A DNA stretch of 15,264 bases from CAYUWH01 sp964448615 (lineage in GTDB: Bacteria > Patescibacteriota > Gracilibacteria > Peribacterales > Peribacteraceae). Below are positions 5,515 through 13,826 of the stretch, piece after piece. Location: positions 1 to 15,264 of the forward strand of contig CAYUWH010000034.1 in NCBI GenBank assembly GCA_964448615.1, written 5' to 3'. The stretch's first letter is position 1, and each line of letters begins with the position of its first letter. The position numbers and the translations under genes were made by a program. The notes under the pieces were generated by a model. It was not told the origin of the DNA, did not search any database, and saw only the letters and a list, made by a program, of their open reading frames with translations.

Positions 5515-6762
5515 CTATCGCTGTGTTTTTGGCTTACGCATGGTACGAGAAGTGAGTGCGTCCACCAGCCAGCCCATGACACTGCGCCATCGGCGGCTTT
5601 CGTACACATATTCTAAAAACGGCACATCCCATACGTTGAGCCAGCGTGTAATGCGTTTGGCAAAAGGAACACGAGTTCGTTTGGGTTTTCGGCCCATGGC
5701 GGATGTTTGCAATTCTATGAGGCGCGGAATGCGCAGTGCAAACGGATCAAGCATGTGCCATGTGCGGTCCGTCGTGAATTCGGACGCTTTGTAACAGGGC
5801 GCGTAGCCGAGACGCTTGCTTTCACTGTACACGGCATCGATGTCTTCTTGCGAGCATGCACCATGACTTCCGATCACCCGTTTGTAGCTGACGATGAAGA
5901 CGGACTTTTTTTGCGCAATGAGCGTGTCATGCGCATTGTTGGAGCGTCCGTGCGACGGGTGATTGAAATTTTCAAAAAGAAGATAGTGCTGAATCTTCTG
6001 CAGCACGGCCGGATCGAAGCCGTAATAGAGCTTAGTATCGAGATGCAAATCAAAGCTATTGCTGCCAAATTCTTTGCCGTGTGCCGAGGTGATTTCTCGG
6101 ATGGATCGTGCAAGTCCATGCACCGATTCTGTGCGAAAGGAAAGATACGCGCGCGAACCATCGCTCTCAAGGTGATGGAATCCGGGAATGTCGAAGCCGG
6201 TTTGCGCGGAAAACGCGGAGCGGCAGTGTGTGCAGGCGCAACCGAAGAACGTGGAATACCCGCCAAGGGCGACCGGGAATTGGCCGAAGTGGAAATTGTC
6301 GACGAACACGCCGCCGACATCTTCGCGGCATGCGGCTTCGACGCGCGCAAGAAGCAATGCGCGGAAATCCGGATTATTGATGCAGCACAGCTTTCGCCCG
6401 CGGTGATAGGGTATGAGCTCTCCGTTGTGATCGCGGCACCACAGGTCTTGCTCTTTGTGCTCGTCGTAGACGAGGTTTGTTCCCTGTACGTAAGCATGGG
6501 TGCGGAGCCCGAGCTTCGAGAAGTTATCGAGTTTGGAACGCAGAAATTCCCGATCTTCTTGTTCGGTCGCATCGGAAAATCCCCACGAATAGGTCACCCA
6601 TGCATCGGTCAAATGGAGGGTTTCCTTCAGCGATTGCAGCACATCGGGATCATAGGCACGCAGCATCCCCTTTTCATCGATCGGGGGATGAAAAAATTTC
6701 AAACGAATCATCCGGATCGTCCCCGGTCCTGCCCAATAATAAATACCCGCGCGTTCGGTCAT
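5515..6762 (-). CDS. TIM-barrel glycosidase-like protein
   Basis: This 415-residue protein lacks a clear signal peptide or membrane segment. It resembles the large set of putative TIM-barrel glycoside-hydrolase-like proteins. Visible hallmarks are AYVQGTNLVYDEH and DLWCRDHNGELIPYHRG, the barrel-strand motif VGGVFVDNFHFG (about residues 147-158) with an acidic residue where such families place a catalytic or binding Asp, then GCACTHCRSAFSAQTG, a Cys-rich CxC..C segment that often follows this strand in related proteins, and a later LLFENFNHPS. The substrate is unknown. The ATG at 6762 is two codons inside a GTG at 6768; no SD is seen. It follows the HtrA-like protease gene by 20 bases, so the two are probably one operon. 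A sugar or cell-wall polymer substrate is a guess from context; a catalytically inactive homologue is possible. Confidence 0.6.
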   Translation of the reverse strand: MTERAGIYYWAGPGTIRMIRLKFFHPPIDEKGMLRAYDPDVLQSLKETLHLTDAWVTYSWGFSDATEQEDREFLRSKLDNFSKLGLRTHAYVQGTNLVYDEHKEQDLWCRDHNGELIPYHRGRKLCCINNPDFRALLLARVEAACREDVGGVFVDNFHFGQFPVALGGYSTFFGCACTHCRSAFSAQTGFDIPGFHHLESDGSRAYLSFRTESVHGLARSIREITSAHGKEFGSNSFDLHLDTKLYYGFDPAVLQKIQHYLLFENFNHPSHGRSNNAHDTLIAQKKSVFIVSYKRVIGSHGACSQEDIDAVYSESKRLGYAPCYKASEFTTDRTWHMLDPFALRIPRLIELQTSAMGRKPKRTRVPFAKRITRWLNVWDVPFLEYVYESRRWRSVMGWLVDALTSRTMRKPKTQR

Positions 6763-6782
6763 GGGCACAGAGTATCGCGTTC

Positions 6783-7583
6783 TCAGCGCTTGCGGTATTG
6801 CTGGAGTGCTACCCGGAGCTTGGCAACCGGAATGGCGAACCCGATGCTCTGACTGCCTTCAATAAAAGCCGTATTCATGCCGATCACTTCACCGCGCGAA
6901 TTGAGGAGCGGCCCCCCCGAGCTTCCTTCGTTGATGGCGGCATCGGTTTGAATCACCTGATCGAGATTCTCGCTGTGGCTGCCGCTCCGCGTGGTGGCCG
7001 TGATGGAACGCATGAGTCCGGAAATGATGCCGACGCTGACGGTGTTGCGGAATGTGCCGAGCGTGTTGCCGATCGCGATGACGGTCTGGGCTAGGAACAG
7101 CGTGTCCCGCCGTGCAAGTTTAAGATACGTCGCATTTGTTTTTTTTGCTTTAAGTAACGCAATGTCATTGGCACTGTCACTATACACAACTTGCGCCGAA
7201 ACCCGCTCGCCGTTGTGGAGGATGACGGTGTACTGCGCACGCTTCTCCGTGATGTGGTTGTTCGTGAACATCAATCCATCTGCACTGATAAAAAACGCGG
7301 TGCCTGCACTCATGGGTTGTGCAGAACTTCCCCGCTCCAATTTTTGTAATTCGGAAGACACTACGATGCTCGCGACCGCCGGCTCCGCTTTTTGTACCAC
7401 TTTCACGCGCAGTGCTTCATCGCGCAACATTCCCTCAAATGCATCGTTCACCGATGTCGATAACCCGAATGTCAGCGGGGTCTGCGCCAAAGACGCCGCG
7501 GGTGTTCCGAGCAGTGTCATGAGTAATCCCGCGCCGATGATTCGCCGTCCGTCAAGCACGGAATCGATTGTACTCTTTGCCAA
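6783..7583 (-). CDS. Secreted HtrA/DegP-type serine protease without PDZ domain
   Basis: This 266-residue protein is a chymotrypsin-fold protease of the HtrA family. The catalytic triad is visible: His110 in FTNNHIT, Asp140 in SANDIALLKA and Ser222 in NEGSSGGPLLN. The further HtrA-like stretches IAIGNTLG, VSVGIISGL and IQTDAAIN are in the expected order. The N-terminus has Arg-Arg before a hydrophobic stretch (IIGAGLLMTLLG) and an ASLA cleavage site near residue 33, so it is probably exported. It ends right after the protease domain (IGFAIPVAKL), so the PDZ domains of classic DegP/DegS are absent. The start is uncertain: only a TTG (7583) and an in-frame GTG at residue 9 are available, since a TGA lies two codons upstream of the TTG. 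It is first in the minus-strand run and diverges from the glycosyltransferase with a 32-base gap. It likely degrades misfolded or specific envelope proteins. Confidence 0.87.
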   Translation of the reverse strand: MAKSTIDSVLDGRRIIGAGLLMTLLGTPAASLAQTPLTFGLSTSVNDAFEGMLRDEALRVKVVQKAEPAVASIVVSSELQKLERGSSAQPMSAGTAFFISADGLMFTNNHITEKRAQYTVILHNGERVSAQVVYSDSANDIALLKAKKTNATYLKLARRDTLFLAQTVIAIGNTLGTFRNTVSVGIISGLMRSITATTRSGSHSENLDQVIQTDAAINEGSSGGPLLNSRGEVIGMNTAFIEGSQSIGFAIPVAKLRVALQQYRKR

Positions 7584-7615
7584 AGATCAACCAAAGAAAT
7601 AAGCTCTTGCCATTC

Positions 7616-8866
7616 ATGCGTATTGCGTTTTTCACAGACACGTTTCTGCCGCAGGTGAACGGTGTCGCTACTTCCATTGCGAACGTTGCGGAGGAATTGG
7701 GAAAACAAGGGCATCAGGTACTGATTTTCGCCCCGCGGACCAAGCGTTCCGCTGGTCCCGTGTTCCGTGCCAAGGGAGTGACCGTTGTGCGCTTTTTGTC
7801 GATTCCCGCATTGGTCTATCCCGATTTTCGTCTCAGCGTGTTCGGACTCCCCAAAGTCATGCGAACCCTCAGGAAATTCAAGCCTGATATTTTGCATTTT
7901 CATACCCCGATTACCGTCGGGACGTATGCATTGGAGGCGGCGTATCTTCTCCGAAAACCTCTCATCGGCACCAATCATATTTATCTCACGAAGCACAATC
8001 ATGATTTTTTCAAGTCGATGTCGACCAATCCCTTGGCGATCAAGTTCATGGTCTCAATCGTGCTGCATTATTTCCGGCTTTTTTATGATGCCTGCGATCT
8101 CTGGATCGCTCCTTCACAGCGCTTGATCGTCGAGCTCCAAGAATCCGGCTTCAAAAAAGACATGCGCTGTCTGCCCAACGGCATCCCCCTCGATAAGATT
8201 GTGCGGCTTACGCAGAAGCAGCGAGAAGCGATGCGCGCGAAGTACGGTCTCAAGCGAAAAGTGGTACTGCATTTCGGGCGGCTCTCCGCGGAAAAATGTA
8301 TTGATGATGTATTGCGGGGATTTGCCTCTGCGACCAAGGGTGGCATGCAGGCCAGTTTGCTCCTGATCGGAGACGGGCCACACCGCGCTCATCTGGAGCA
8401 GCTTGCAGAAGATCTCGGTATCGCGAAGCACACGGTGTTTCTTGGAGCCATTCCGCATCGACGTTTGCTTTCTTCAGGCATTATCAGCCTTGCCGATGTG
8501 TTCGTGACCGCAAGCACCATGGAGAGCCAAGGCATGGTGATCGTCGAGGCGATGGCATCCGGCGTGCCGGTCATCGGCGTGCGGCAGGCGGCTGCCGATG
8601 AGGTGATTCGGGAGGCCGGGCTTCTGGCGGATCCCGGGAATTCGCGCGATCTCGGACGCTTGATGAAACATGTTGTGCAGGATCCAAAATTGGCGAAACG
8701 ACTTTCAGAGAAAGGATTACAGGCGGCACAGCGGTACTCGGTGGAAACAATGGCCGCTCAATTGCTTTCCATTTACGAAGAAGTGAGGGCACGCAAACGC
8801 AAAGACCGAAGCCGCCTTTCCCGGTATCTCACCATCCTTCTGGGCAACCGAAAAATCCGTCAATGA
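7616..8866 (+). CDS. GT4 family glycosyltransferase
   Basis: This 416-residue GT-B fold glycosyltransferase starts with the typical MRIAFFTDTFLPQVNGVATS, in which the glycine-containing N-terminal loop opens the acceptor domain. DILHFHTP and the region around TNHIYLTKHNH follow. The donor-binding C-terminal domain shows VLHFGRLSAEKCIDD, LLIGDGPHR and the GT4 E-x7-E motif (Glu303 and Glu311 in ESQGMVIVEAMASG). The N-terminus is close to those of glycosyltransferases acting on diacylglycerol or phosphatidylinositol lipids, so a membrane glycolipid product is plausible, though other acceptors cannot be excluded. I chose the ATG at 7616 because it begins the conserved fold; upstream frame to 7568 is non-conserved. 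No SD is seen. The stop overlaps the convergent NADH dehydrogenase stop by 7 bases. The promoter must overlap the divergent protease gene or the 32-base gap. Confidence 0.92.
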   Translation: MRIAFFTDTFLPQVNGVATSIANVAEELGKQGHQVLIFAPRTKRSAGPVFRAKGVTVVRFLSIPALVYPDFRLSVFGLPKVMRTLRKFKPDILHFHTPITVGTYALEAAYLLRKPLIGTNHIYLTKHNHDFFKSMSTNPLAIKFMVSIVLHYFRLFYDACDLWIAPSQRLIVELQESGFKKDMRCLPNGIPLDKIVRLTQKQREAMRAKYGLKRKVVLHFGRLSAEKCIDDVLRGFASATKGGMQASLLLIGDGPHRAHLEQLAEDLGIAKHTVFLGAIPHRRLLSSGIISLADVFVTASTMESQGMVIVEAMASGVPVIGVRQAAADEVIREAGLLADPGNSRDLGRLMKHVVQDPKLAKRLSEKGLQAAQRYSVETMAAQLLSIYEEVRARKRKDRSRLSRYLTILLGNRKIRQ

Positions 8867-10083
8867 CTCCTGGTTTTTTCTCCAAGGAGTTTGAGCAGCG
8901 TCCAGGGTGACATGAGCAACAATAAAGCGCGGATATCCGCTGCCTGGCGCAGGAACCAGCCGATTAAGCCATAGAAACGCAGTCCCATGAAATAGACCGC
9001 CGCCCAGTAATCGCCGACCGGCAAGGCGAGCGCCGGCTTTTTGGGGACATAGGGTTTCATGGATGTTCCTTTGCGTGACGACACGATGGCGCGCGACACA
9101 TAGGTCGCATCGTAGATGGCCGTTTGCGCCATGCCCGCATACTGGGTGGCCGCGCCGTCTCCGATGACGAACACCTCGTTCCTTCCCTTCGCACGCAACT
9201 GTTCATCCACCACGACGCGTCCTTTCTTGTCCGTTTCGAGTCCTTTGACGGAGGCATACAGATCATGCGCCTTGACGCCTGCGGTCCACACGATGGTATG
9301 AGCGGGAATCGAGCGATCTTTGAGGTGCACGATATTCTTCTCTGCTTTTTGCACGCTGGTTTCGAGTTGTACGTTTACGCCGAGTTTTTGTAGTCGCTTG
9401 AGAATGTGCGGAGACATGTCTTCCGGCAGCAGGGCCATCACACGGGGCAATGCCTCGATGAGATCGACCTGGATAACGGAAGGATCTTGTCTCTTTTCTT
9501 CGAGAATCTTTGCGCCTTGCACTTTCAATTCGCTGGAGACTTCGACCCCCGTTGCGCCCGCCCCAATCACCACAAAATGTGCGGCTGCTGCTCGTTGTTC
9601 GGCGGGCAGTTTTTCCAAGTTCTCAAGGGTGGCATGCAGATGATGTTTTAATGCCAGCGCATCTTGGATGGATTTGAACGTCATCGAATGTTCTTTCATG
9701 CCTTCAATGCCGAAATAATTCGTTTGTGCTCCGACAGCCAAGACCGCGTTGTCATACGCATACGTCGTACCGCTGGCTCCGGTCAGCGTGCGCGTCTCCA
9801 TGTCCATTCCGGTGATGGAATCCATCACGAGTTCCACGCCTGTCCCGCGCAAGAGTACATCCAGCGGCACTGATACTTCACGCGGAGCGTGTCCTCCGAG
9901 CAATTTATAAATCGCGCCGTAGTATTCCAAGTGCGGCCTGTCGCTGATAAGGACGATGCGCAAACCCTTCGGGGCAATGTCCGCAAGTTCGCGGGCGCAG
10001 CGTACGCCGCCGAATCCCCCGCCGACGATCACAACGGTTGTCACGGGTGCTTTGGATGATGTGCTGGAGGTGGTTTGTGTCAT
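8860..10083 (-). CDS. ndh: Type II NADH dehydrogenase (NDH-2)
   Basis: This 407-residue FAD-dependent NADH:quinone oxidoreductase transfers electrons from NADH to the quinone pool without pumping protons. It is a monotopic protein on the inner membrane face. The N-terminal FAD site is VVIVGGGFGG (GxGxxG at 21-26). A second Rossmann motif for NAD is FVVIGAGATGVEVSSEL, and the second FAD contact is VFVIGDGAATQ. The family's hydrophobic C-terminal anchor is present (WAAVYFMGLRFYGLIGWFLR, then LLLLMSPWTLLKLL). The ATG at 10083 begins just before the FAD fold; longer frame to 10182 is not conserved and contains the promoter. An extended -10 (TGGTATAAT, 10110-10102) lies only 18 bases upstream of the ATG, giving a leader of about ten bases and no SD. 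It implies some quinone-linked redox chemistry, though related flavoprotein disulfide reductases can look similar. Confidence 0.93.
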   Translation of the reverse strand: MTQTTSSTSSKAPVTTVVIVGGGFGGVRCARELADIAPKGLRIVLISDRPHLEYYGAIYKLLGGHAPREVSVPLDVLLRGTGVELVMDSITGMDMETRTLTGASGTTYAYDNAVLAVGAQTNYFGIEGMKEHSMTFKSIQDALALKHHLHATLENLEKLPAEQRAAAAHFVVIGAGATGVEVSSELKVQGAKILEEKRQDPSVIQVDLIEALPRVMALLPEDMSPHILKRLQKLGVNVQLETSVQKAEKNIVHLKDRSIPAHTIVWTAGVKAHDLYASVKGLETDKKGRVVVDEQLRAKGRNEVFVIGDGAATQYAGMAQTAIYDATYVSRAIVSSRKGTSMKPYVPKKPALALPVGDYWAAVYFMGLRFYGLIGWFLRQAADIRALLLLMSPWTLLKLLGEKTRSH

Positions 10084-10101
10084 AAAAAAACGTATGCACT
10101 T

Positions 10102-10110
10102 ATTATACCA
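10102..10110 (-). promoter_or_regulatory. Extended -10 promoter of ndh
   Basis: On the minus strand TGG-TATAAT is a consensus extended -10. The matching -35 region (TGTTCT) is weak. Transcription would start near 10093-10096, leaving about ten bases before the ATG at 10083, too short for a standard Shine-Dalgarno. Confidence 0.75.
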
Positions 10111-10249
10111 CAGATTCCACTTCAGAACATTGGTTCCGGTAGCAAGCGTTGGTGGATAAAAGTATGTTATGACAGAAATCATGGACTTTTTCTTGCGAGG
10201 GAATTCCCCGCTGCCATACTGAATTTCCCCTCATTCCCCCTCCACTTGT

Positions 10250-11707
10250 ATGGTTTTACAGTTTTTTCAGAGAATGGCGGCGTCCGCTCTTCTCTTCTCA
10301 TTCGGCCTCGTGCCGGTTTTTGCTCGTGCCGCTTCGCTGCGGGTCAGTGAATTTATTGACACGCCGCAGAGTCAATCGGCTGATGCAAATGGTCGTTACA
10401 TCGTGGTCTTCAAGAAAGACGTCGCCTCTCATGATATTGAGTCGAAGTACAATATTGTTCGCTCTCTGGTTTTCCAGAAGGTGCTCAACGGATTCGCCGC
10501 ACATCTCAGTGATGCGCAACTCGCAATGTTGAAGCAAGATGCGCGCGTGGAATTCATTGAGCAAGATTTCGTCGTGAACGCATTTGCTAAGCCCTCTGTG
10601 AACGCGGGCTTCGACTGGGATAAATTCTGGAAGAGATTCTCGTCTTCGTCTTCCACATCTTCTGTGACTACTTCGTCTTCCTCCTCCGCTTCTTCTGTGC
10701 AGAGTTCAAGTTCCAGCTCAACCTCAACTTCCTCTTCCATTGCTTCTTCGTCTTCAGTGCCATCGTCATCAACTCCCGCTTCGGCACCTTCAGGCAACGT
10801 CCAAGTGCCGACCGGTCTCAATCGCATTGATGCGGAACTGAGCCCGACCGCGAACATCGATGGGAATCCCAATGCGCTTGATGTGGACGTCGCGGTTATT
10901 GATACGGGCATCGATCTCTCGCATCCGGACTTACATGTGTTCCGCAATGTGAACATCATTTCCTCTTCGAAGAACGGTGCCGATGACAACGGTCACGGCA
11001 CGCACGTCGCTGGCACCATCGGTGCGAAGGATGATGACAAGGGTGTCGTCGGTGTCGCGCCCGGCGCGCGCTTGTGGGCGGTGAAGGTGCTCGATGCGCA
11101 AGGCAGCGGTCTCATGTCGAACATCATTGCGGGCATCGATTACGTCACGCAGCATGCGAGTGAGATTGAAGTCGCCAACTTGAGTCTCGGCTGCAAGTGT
11201 ACGTCGGCCGCACTCGACAGTGCGATCAACAATGCGGTAAACGCCGGCGTCGTGATGGTGGTGGCTGCAGGAAACTCCTCTGCAAACGCCACAAACTTCA
11301 GTCCTGCCAACAATCCCAACGTCATCACCGTTTCCGCCATTGCCGATTTTAACGGTCAGGGCGGAGGTGGCGCAGGCTCGACCTGCCGCAAAGACACCGA
11401 TGATACCTTTGCGGACTTCAGTAACTACGGGAATCCGATTGATATTGCTGCCCCCGGCGTCTGTATCAACTCCACCTATAAAGGAGGCGGTTATACCCAA
11501 ATGAGCGGTACCAGTATGGCCTCTCCGCATGTGGCGGGCGCCGCAGCGCTCTATATCGCCGGCCATGGCCGCGCCTCGAACGCTGCAGGAGTCAGCAGTA
11601 TTAAATCCGCTCTTCTCGGTGCTGCAGTCAGTCAAAGCGCGCAAAACGGCTTTTCCGGGGATCCGGACAGCTCTCAGGAGCCTCTCCTCAACGTCAAAAA
11701 CTTCTAA
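10250..11707 (+). CDS. Subtilisin-like secreted protease with I9 propeptide
   Basis: This 485-residue exported serine protease has a signal peptide (AASALLFSFGLVPVFARA, cleavage near residue 28). An inhibitor-I9 propeptide follows (about 49-109, from RYIVVFKKDV to VEFIEQDFVV), then a polyserine linker (about 131-174) and an S8 subtilase domain (about 185-485). The catalytic residues are clear: Asp218 in VAVIDTGID, His249 in DNGHGTHVAGTIG, oxyanion Asn342 in VAAGNSS and Ser422 in SGTSMASPHVAGA. The Ser-rich stretch between propeptide and catalytic domain is unusual and matches linkers in the LamG/RTX protein. There is no C-terminal anchor, so the mature enzyme is probably secreted. The start may be 10250 or the in-frame ATG at 10274; neither has an SD. 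It diverges from ndh and ends at a strong terminator (11731-11760). Confidence 0.93.
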   Translation: MVLQFFQRMAASALLFSFGLVPVFARAASLRVSEFIDTPQSQSADANGRYIVVFKKDVASHDIESKYNIVRSLVFQKVLNGFAAHLSDAQLAMLKQDARVEFIEQDFVVNAFAKPSVNAGFDWDKFWKRFSSSSSTSSVTTSSSSSASSVQSSSSSSTSTSSSIASSSSVPSSSTPASAPSGNVQVPTGLNRIDAELSPTANIDGNPNALDVDVAVIDTGIDLSHPDLHVFRNVNIISSSKNGADDNGHGTHVAGTIGAKDDDKGVVGVAPGARLWAVKVLDAQGSGLMSNIIAGIDYVTQHASEIEVANLSLGCKCTSAALDSAINNAVNAGVVMVVAAGNSSANATNFSPANNPNVITVSAIADFNGQGGGGAGSTCRKDTDDTFADFSNYGNPIDIAAPGVCINSTYKGGGYTQMSGTSMASPHVAGAAALYIAGHGRASNAAGVSSIKSALLGAAVSQSAQNGFSGDPDSSQEPLLNVKNF

Positions 11708-11730
11708 AACGACTTTAAACCATTAAAAAG

Positions 11731-11760
11731 AAGCCAGAACTGACCATTCTGGCTTTTTTT
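11731..11760 (+). terminator. Rho-independent terminator of the subtilase gene
   Basis: AAGCCAGAA (11731-11739) pairs perfectly with TTCTGGCTT (11747-11755) around a 7-base loop, followed by an unbroken T-run to 11760. It begins 23 bases after the stop codon. Confidence 0.93.
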
Positions 11761-11764
11761 AGCG

Positions 11765-11815
11765 GTCAAATAGTATTTACAACCTGTTGACTAACTGATA
11801 CTACTATTCCCTTTT
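11765..11815 (+). promoter_or_regulatory. Probable promoter region of the DUF11 gene
   Basis: Between the terminator and the ATG at 11832 lie TTTACA (11776-11781), 17 bases later TG-A-TACTAC (11796-11804), and the overlapping TACTAT (11802-11807). The exact -10 is ambiguous. Short inverted repeats overlap it: AATAGTA/TACTATT (11769-11775, 11802-11808) and GTCAA/TTGAC (11765-11769, 11787-11791), so a bound regulator is possible. Confidence 0.35.
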
Positions 11816-11831
11816 ATTTATCCTAAATCCC

Positions 11832-13736
11832 ATGTTTATCCGCATTGTCAAAAGTGCTGCACATCACGCCATGTTCGTGAGCATGCTTGCTCTGATTATG
11901 AGTGGAAGCGCTTCAGCCCTTGTTGCTGCGCTGCCGAGCGCTGCGAATCACAGCCAGTGTTCGGATGGCATCGATAACGATCACGATTCCAAAGAAGACT
12001 ATCCCCAAGATGTCGATTGTGTGTCGCTTGATGATGATTTCGAGGGAGTGAGCCAGTCTGGCTTGTTCGTGACGGTGAGTGACGGAAAAGAGAGCACGCC
12101 AGCGAATTCCTCGCTCCACTATACCGTTTCACTTCGCCAGCAGCGCGATGATGTGCGCACGGTCGATGTGTACTTACACTTGCCCGCTCAGGTGAACTTT
12201 TCGACCGCCAGCGATGGCGGCGTGGTGCGAGACGGCATCGTGCATTGGGATAACATCAGCGTAAGCCGCAATAACACGGTCTATCTGAGTGTTCATGCGA
12301 ATCTTCTTCCTTATCTGACAGAGGGCACATTGCTCGTCGCACGCGTGCTCGCCGATGGGTCGGAAACGACGGATACCACGATGGTCAGCGGCGTGGGGTC
12401 ATCCTCTCTGACGCGCCAGTTCGCAGTGGGCATTACCGATGGTCAGGCAACCGCTCTTCCCGGCGATACGTTGTCGTATCAGATCCGCGTGCAGAATCTC
12501 AGCGAGACAACCAATGTGACGAATGTGCAGGTTCCCTTGCCCTCGCTTGTCGCCGTGACGGATCGCTCCGGTGATGCTGAGTTAATCAGCGATAAGATTA
12601 TCTGGAAGAACGTGTCGTTTGCACCCAATCAGGAGAAGAGCTTCTTCTTTACAGTGAAGGTGGCACCCCACGTCCACAAGTTCGCCTCCATTCACATGCG
12701 CGTCACGGCAGGTTCCATTAGCGCCGTCGATGATACATTGCTGTACGTCGGAACGCCGCAGGGCTCCCTGAGTGCCGATATTACCGACGGTCGAAATTCC
12801 GCAGCCAGAGGCCAAATTATTACCTATACCATTACTCTTCGCAATTACTCCGATCGCTTGGCAACGAACGGCGTCGTCGGTGCCTCCCTCCCTGTGTACG
12901 GCGAATTCGTGAGTGCGACGGAGGGCGGTCGCTGGGATGGGAACGGCGTGCATTGGCAGCGCCTGCAGGTGGCGCCGAACGGTCAGCGCACCCTTTCGTA
13001 TTCGGTCCGTGTGCGCAGCGATGCGCCGGACGGTGCCGTGCTCCGCGCCGCGGTGACAGTGCAAGGCACTACTGCATCCGATACGACAACTGTGAGCGGA
13101 GGCCGCACTACCACTCGTCAGGTAAATACCACGTACCCGCAATACGGTTCGTCTCCCGTCTACACAACGGGTTCTCACGACTACGACTATACTACGACGA
13201 GTTCGACAGGCTATACGCCTTATCCCACGACGGGCTATAAACCACTGGATGGTAAGGGCATGGACGTGCTGTTCCGCAAGTCTGCGGGCCAGGGAGAAGC
13301 ATTGCCCGGCAGCAACATCACGTACACGTTGTTCGTGCGCAACACGCTTGGCCACTCCATCAATAATGCCGTCATTTCCGACCGTTTCGATTCTTCACTC
13401 TTGAGCATCGTGCGTGCAGACGGTGCGCTGCGCCTGGGTGACGGGCAGCTGCAATGGAACGTGCCGTCTTTGGCGCCCGGTGAATCGTGGACGACGACGT
13501 ATGTGCTGAAGGTCAGCAGAAACGCTCCGAAGGGAACGGTCGTGCAGAATATCGCGACGATCTCCGGCAGCGATCTCCGCGAGCTTTCCCTCAGTGCCCG
13601 CGTGAATGTGACGGGTACTGGCGTCGTGCGCACGTTGCCGAAGACGGGTGGTGCCATGGATGCGCTCTTCCTTCTCGTGACCGCTCCCCTTGCGCTGGCT
13701 TCAGCTGTTGCACAGCGCCGTCTGAAAAGCCTCTAA
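11832..13736 (+). CDS. DUF11-repeat surface protein with LPKTG sorting signal
   Basis: This 634-residue exported protein has a signal peptide (about 1-35). A Cys-bounded, Asp-rich motif follows at 43-63 (CSDGIDNDHDSKEDYPQDVDC with the Asp/Asn spacing of a thrombospondin-3-like calcium site). Four Ig-like DUF11 repeats come next (about 73-185, 198-300, 310-425, 475-590), each with a phrase such as LPGDTLSYQIRVQN or LPGSNITYTLFVRN. A Tyr/Thr-rich linker (about 430-473) separates repeats 3 and 4. The C-terminus has LPKTG (602-606), a hydrophobic helix and a basic tail (QRRLKSL), the standard sortase signal. It is therefore probably covalently attached at the cell surface as a stalk, adhesin or S-layer-like component. 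No sortase gene lies in the window. It has its own promoter region and terminator. The ATG at 11832 lacks a clear SD. Confidence 0.88.
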   Translation: MFIRIVKSAAHHAMFVSMLALIMSGSASALVAALPSAANHSQCSDGIDNDHDSKEDYPQDVDCVSLDDDFEGVSQSGLFVTVSDGKESTPANSSLHYTVSLRQQRDDVRTVDVYLHLPAQVNFSTASDGGVVRDGIVHWDNISVSRNNTVYLSVHANLLPYLTEGTLLVARVLADGSETTDTTMVSGVGSSSLTRQFAVGITDGQATALPGDTLSYQIRVQNLSETTNVTNVQVPLPSLVAVTDRSGDAELISDKIIWKNVSFAPNQEKSFFFTVKVAPHVHKFASIHMRVTAGSISAVDDTLLYVGTPQGSLSADITDGRNSAARGQIITYTITLRNYSDRLATNGVVGASLPVYGEFVSATEGGRWDGNGVHWQRLQVAPNGQRTLSYSVRVRSDAPDGAVLRAAVTVQGTTASDTTTVSGGRTTTRQVNTTYPQYGSSPVYTTGSHDYDYTTTSSTGYTPYPTTGYKPLDGKGMDVLFRKSAGQGEALPGSNITYTLFVRNTLGHSINNAVISDRFDSSLLSIVRADGALRLGDGQLQWNVPSLAPGESWTTTYVLKVSRNAPKGTVVQNIATISGSDLRELSLSARVNVTGTGVVRTLPKTGGAMDALFLLVTAPLALASAVAQRRLKSL

Positions 13737-13759
13737 AACGCTCTTCATTGACCCATATT

Positions 13760-13788
13760 CCAAGACTCCCTTCCGAGGGAGTTTTTGG
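13760..13788 (+). terminator. Rho-independent terminator of the DUF11 gene
   Basis: ACTCCCT (13765-13771) pairs with AGGGAGT (13776-13782) around a TCCG loop, followed by TTTTT. Flanking CCAA/TTGG can extend the stem past a mismatch. It starts 24 bases after the stop codon. Confidence 0.9.
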
Positions 13789-13798
13789 ATGATGACTA

Positions 13799-13826
13799 TT
13801 GATTAATTATAAAAATATGTTATAAT
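13799..13826 (+). promoter_or_regulatory. Promoter of the VanW-family gene
   Basis: TTGATT (13799-13804), a 16-base spacer and consensus TATAAT (13821-13826) are preceded by TG at 13818-13819, making an extended -10. The start would fall near 13833, about 20 bases before the ATG at 13852. No SD is visible in that leader. It is the best promoter in the window. Confidence 0.8.

Noticed and set aside
5707..6852. Plus-strand open frame of 381 codons opposite the glycosidase-like gene
   Set aside because: It is fully antisense to a gene with recognisable barrel motifs. Its product has no domain, signal or SD, and it extends across the gene boundary. Long antisense frames are common in GC-rich coding DNA.
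10931..11644. Minus-strand open frame of 237 codons opposite the subtilase, plus similar frames over the DUF11 gene (12582-13355)
   Set aside because: They mirror codon periodicity of confirmed genes and have no recognisable content or start signals.
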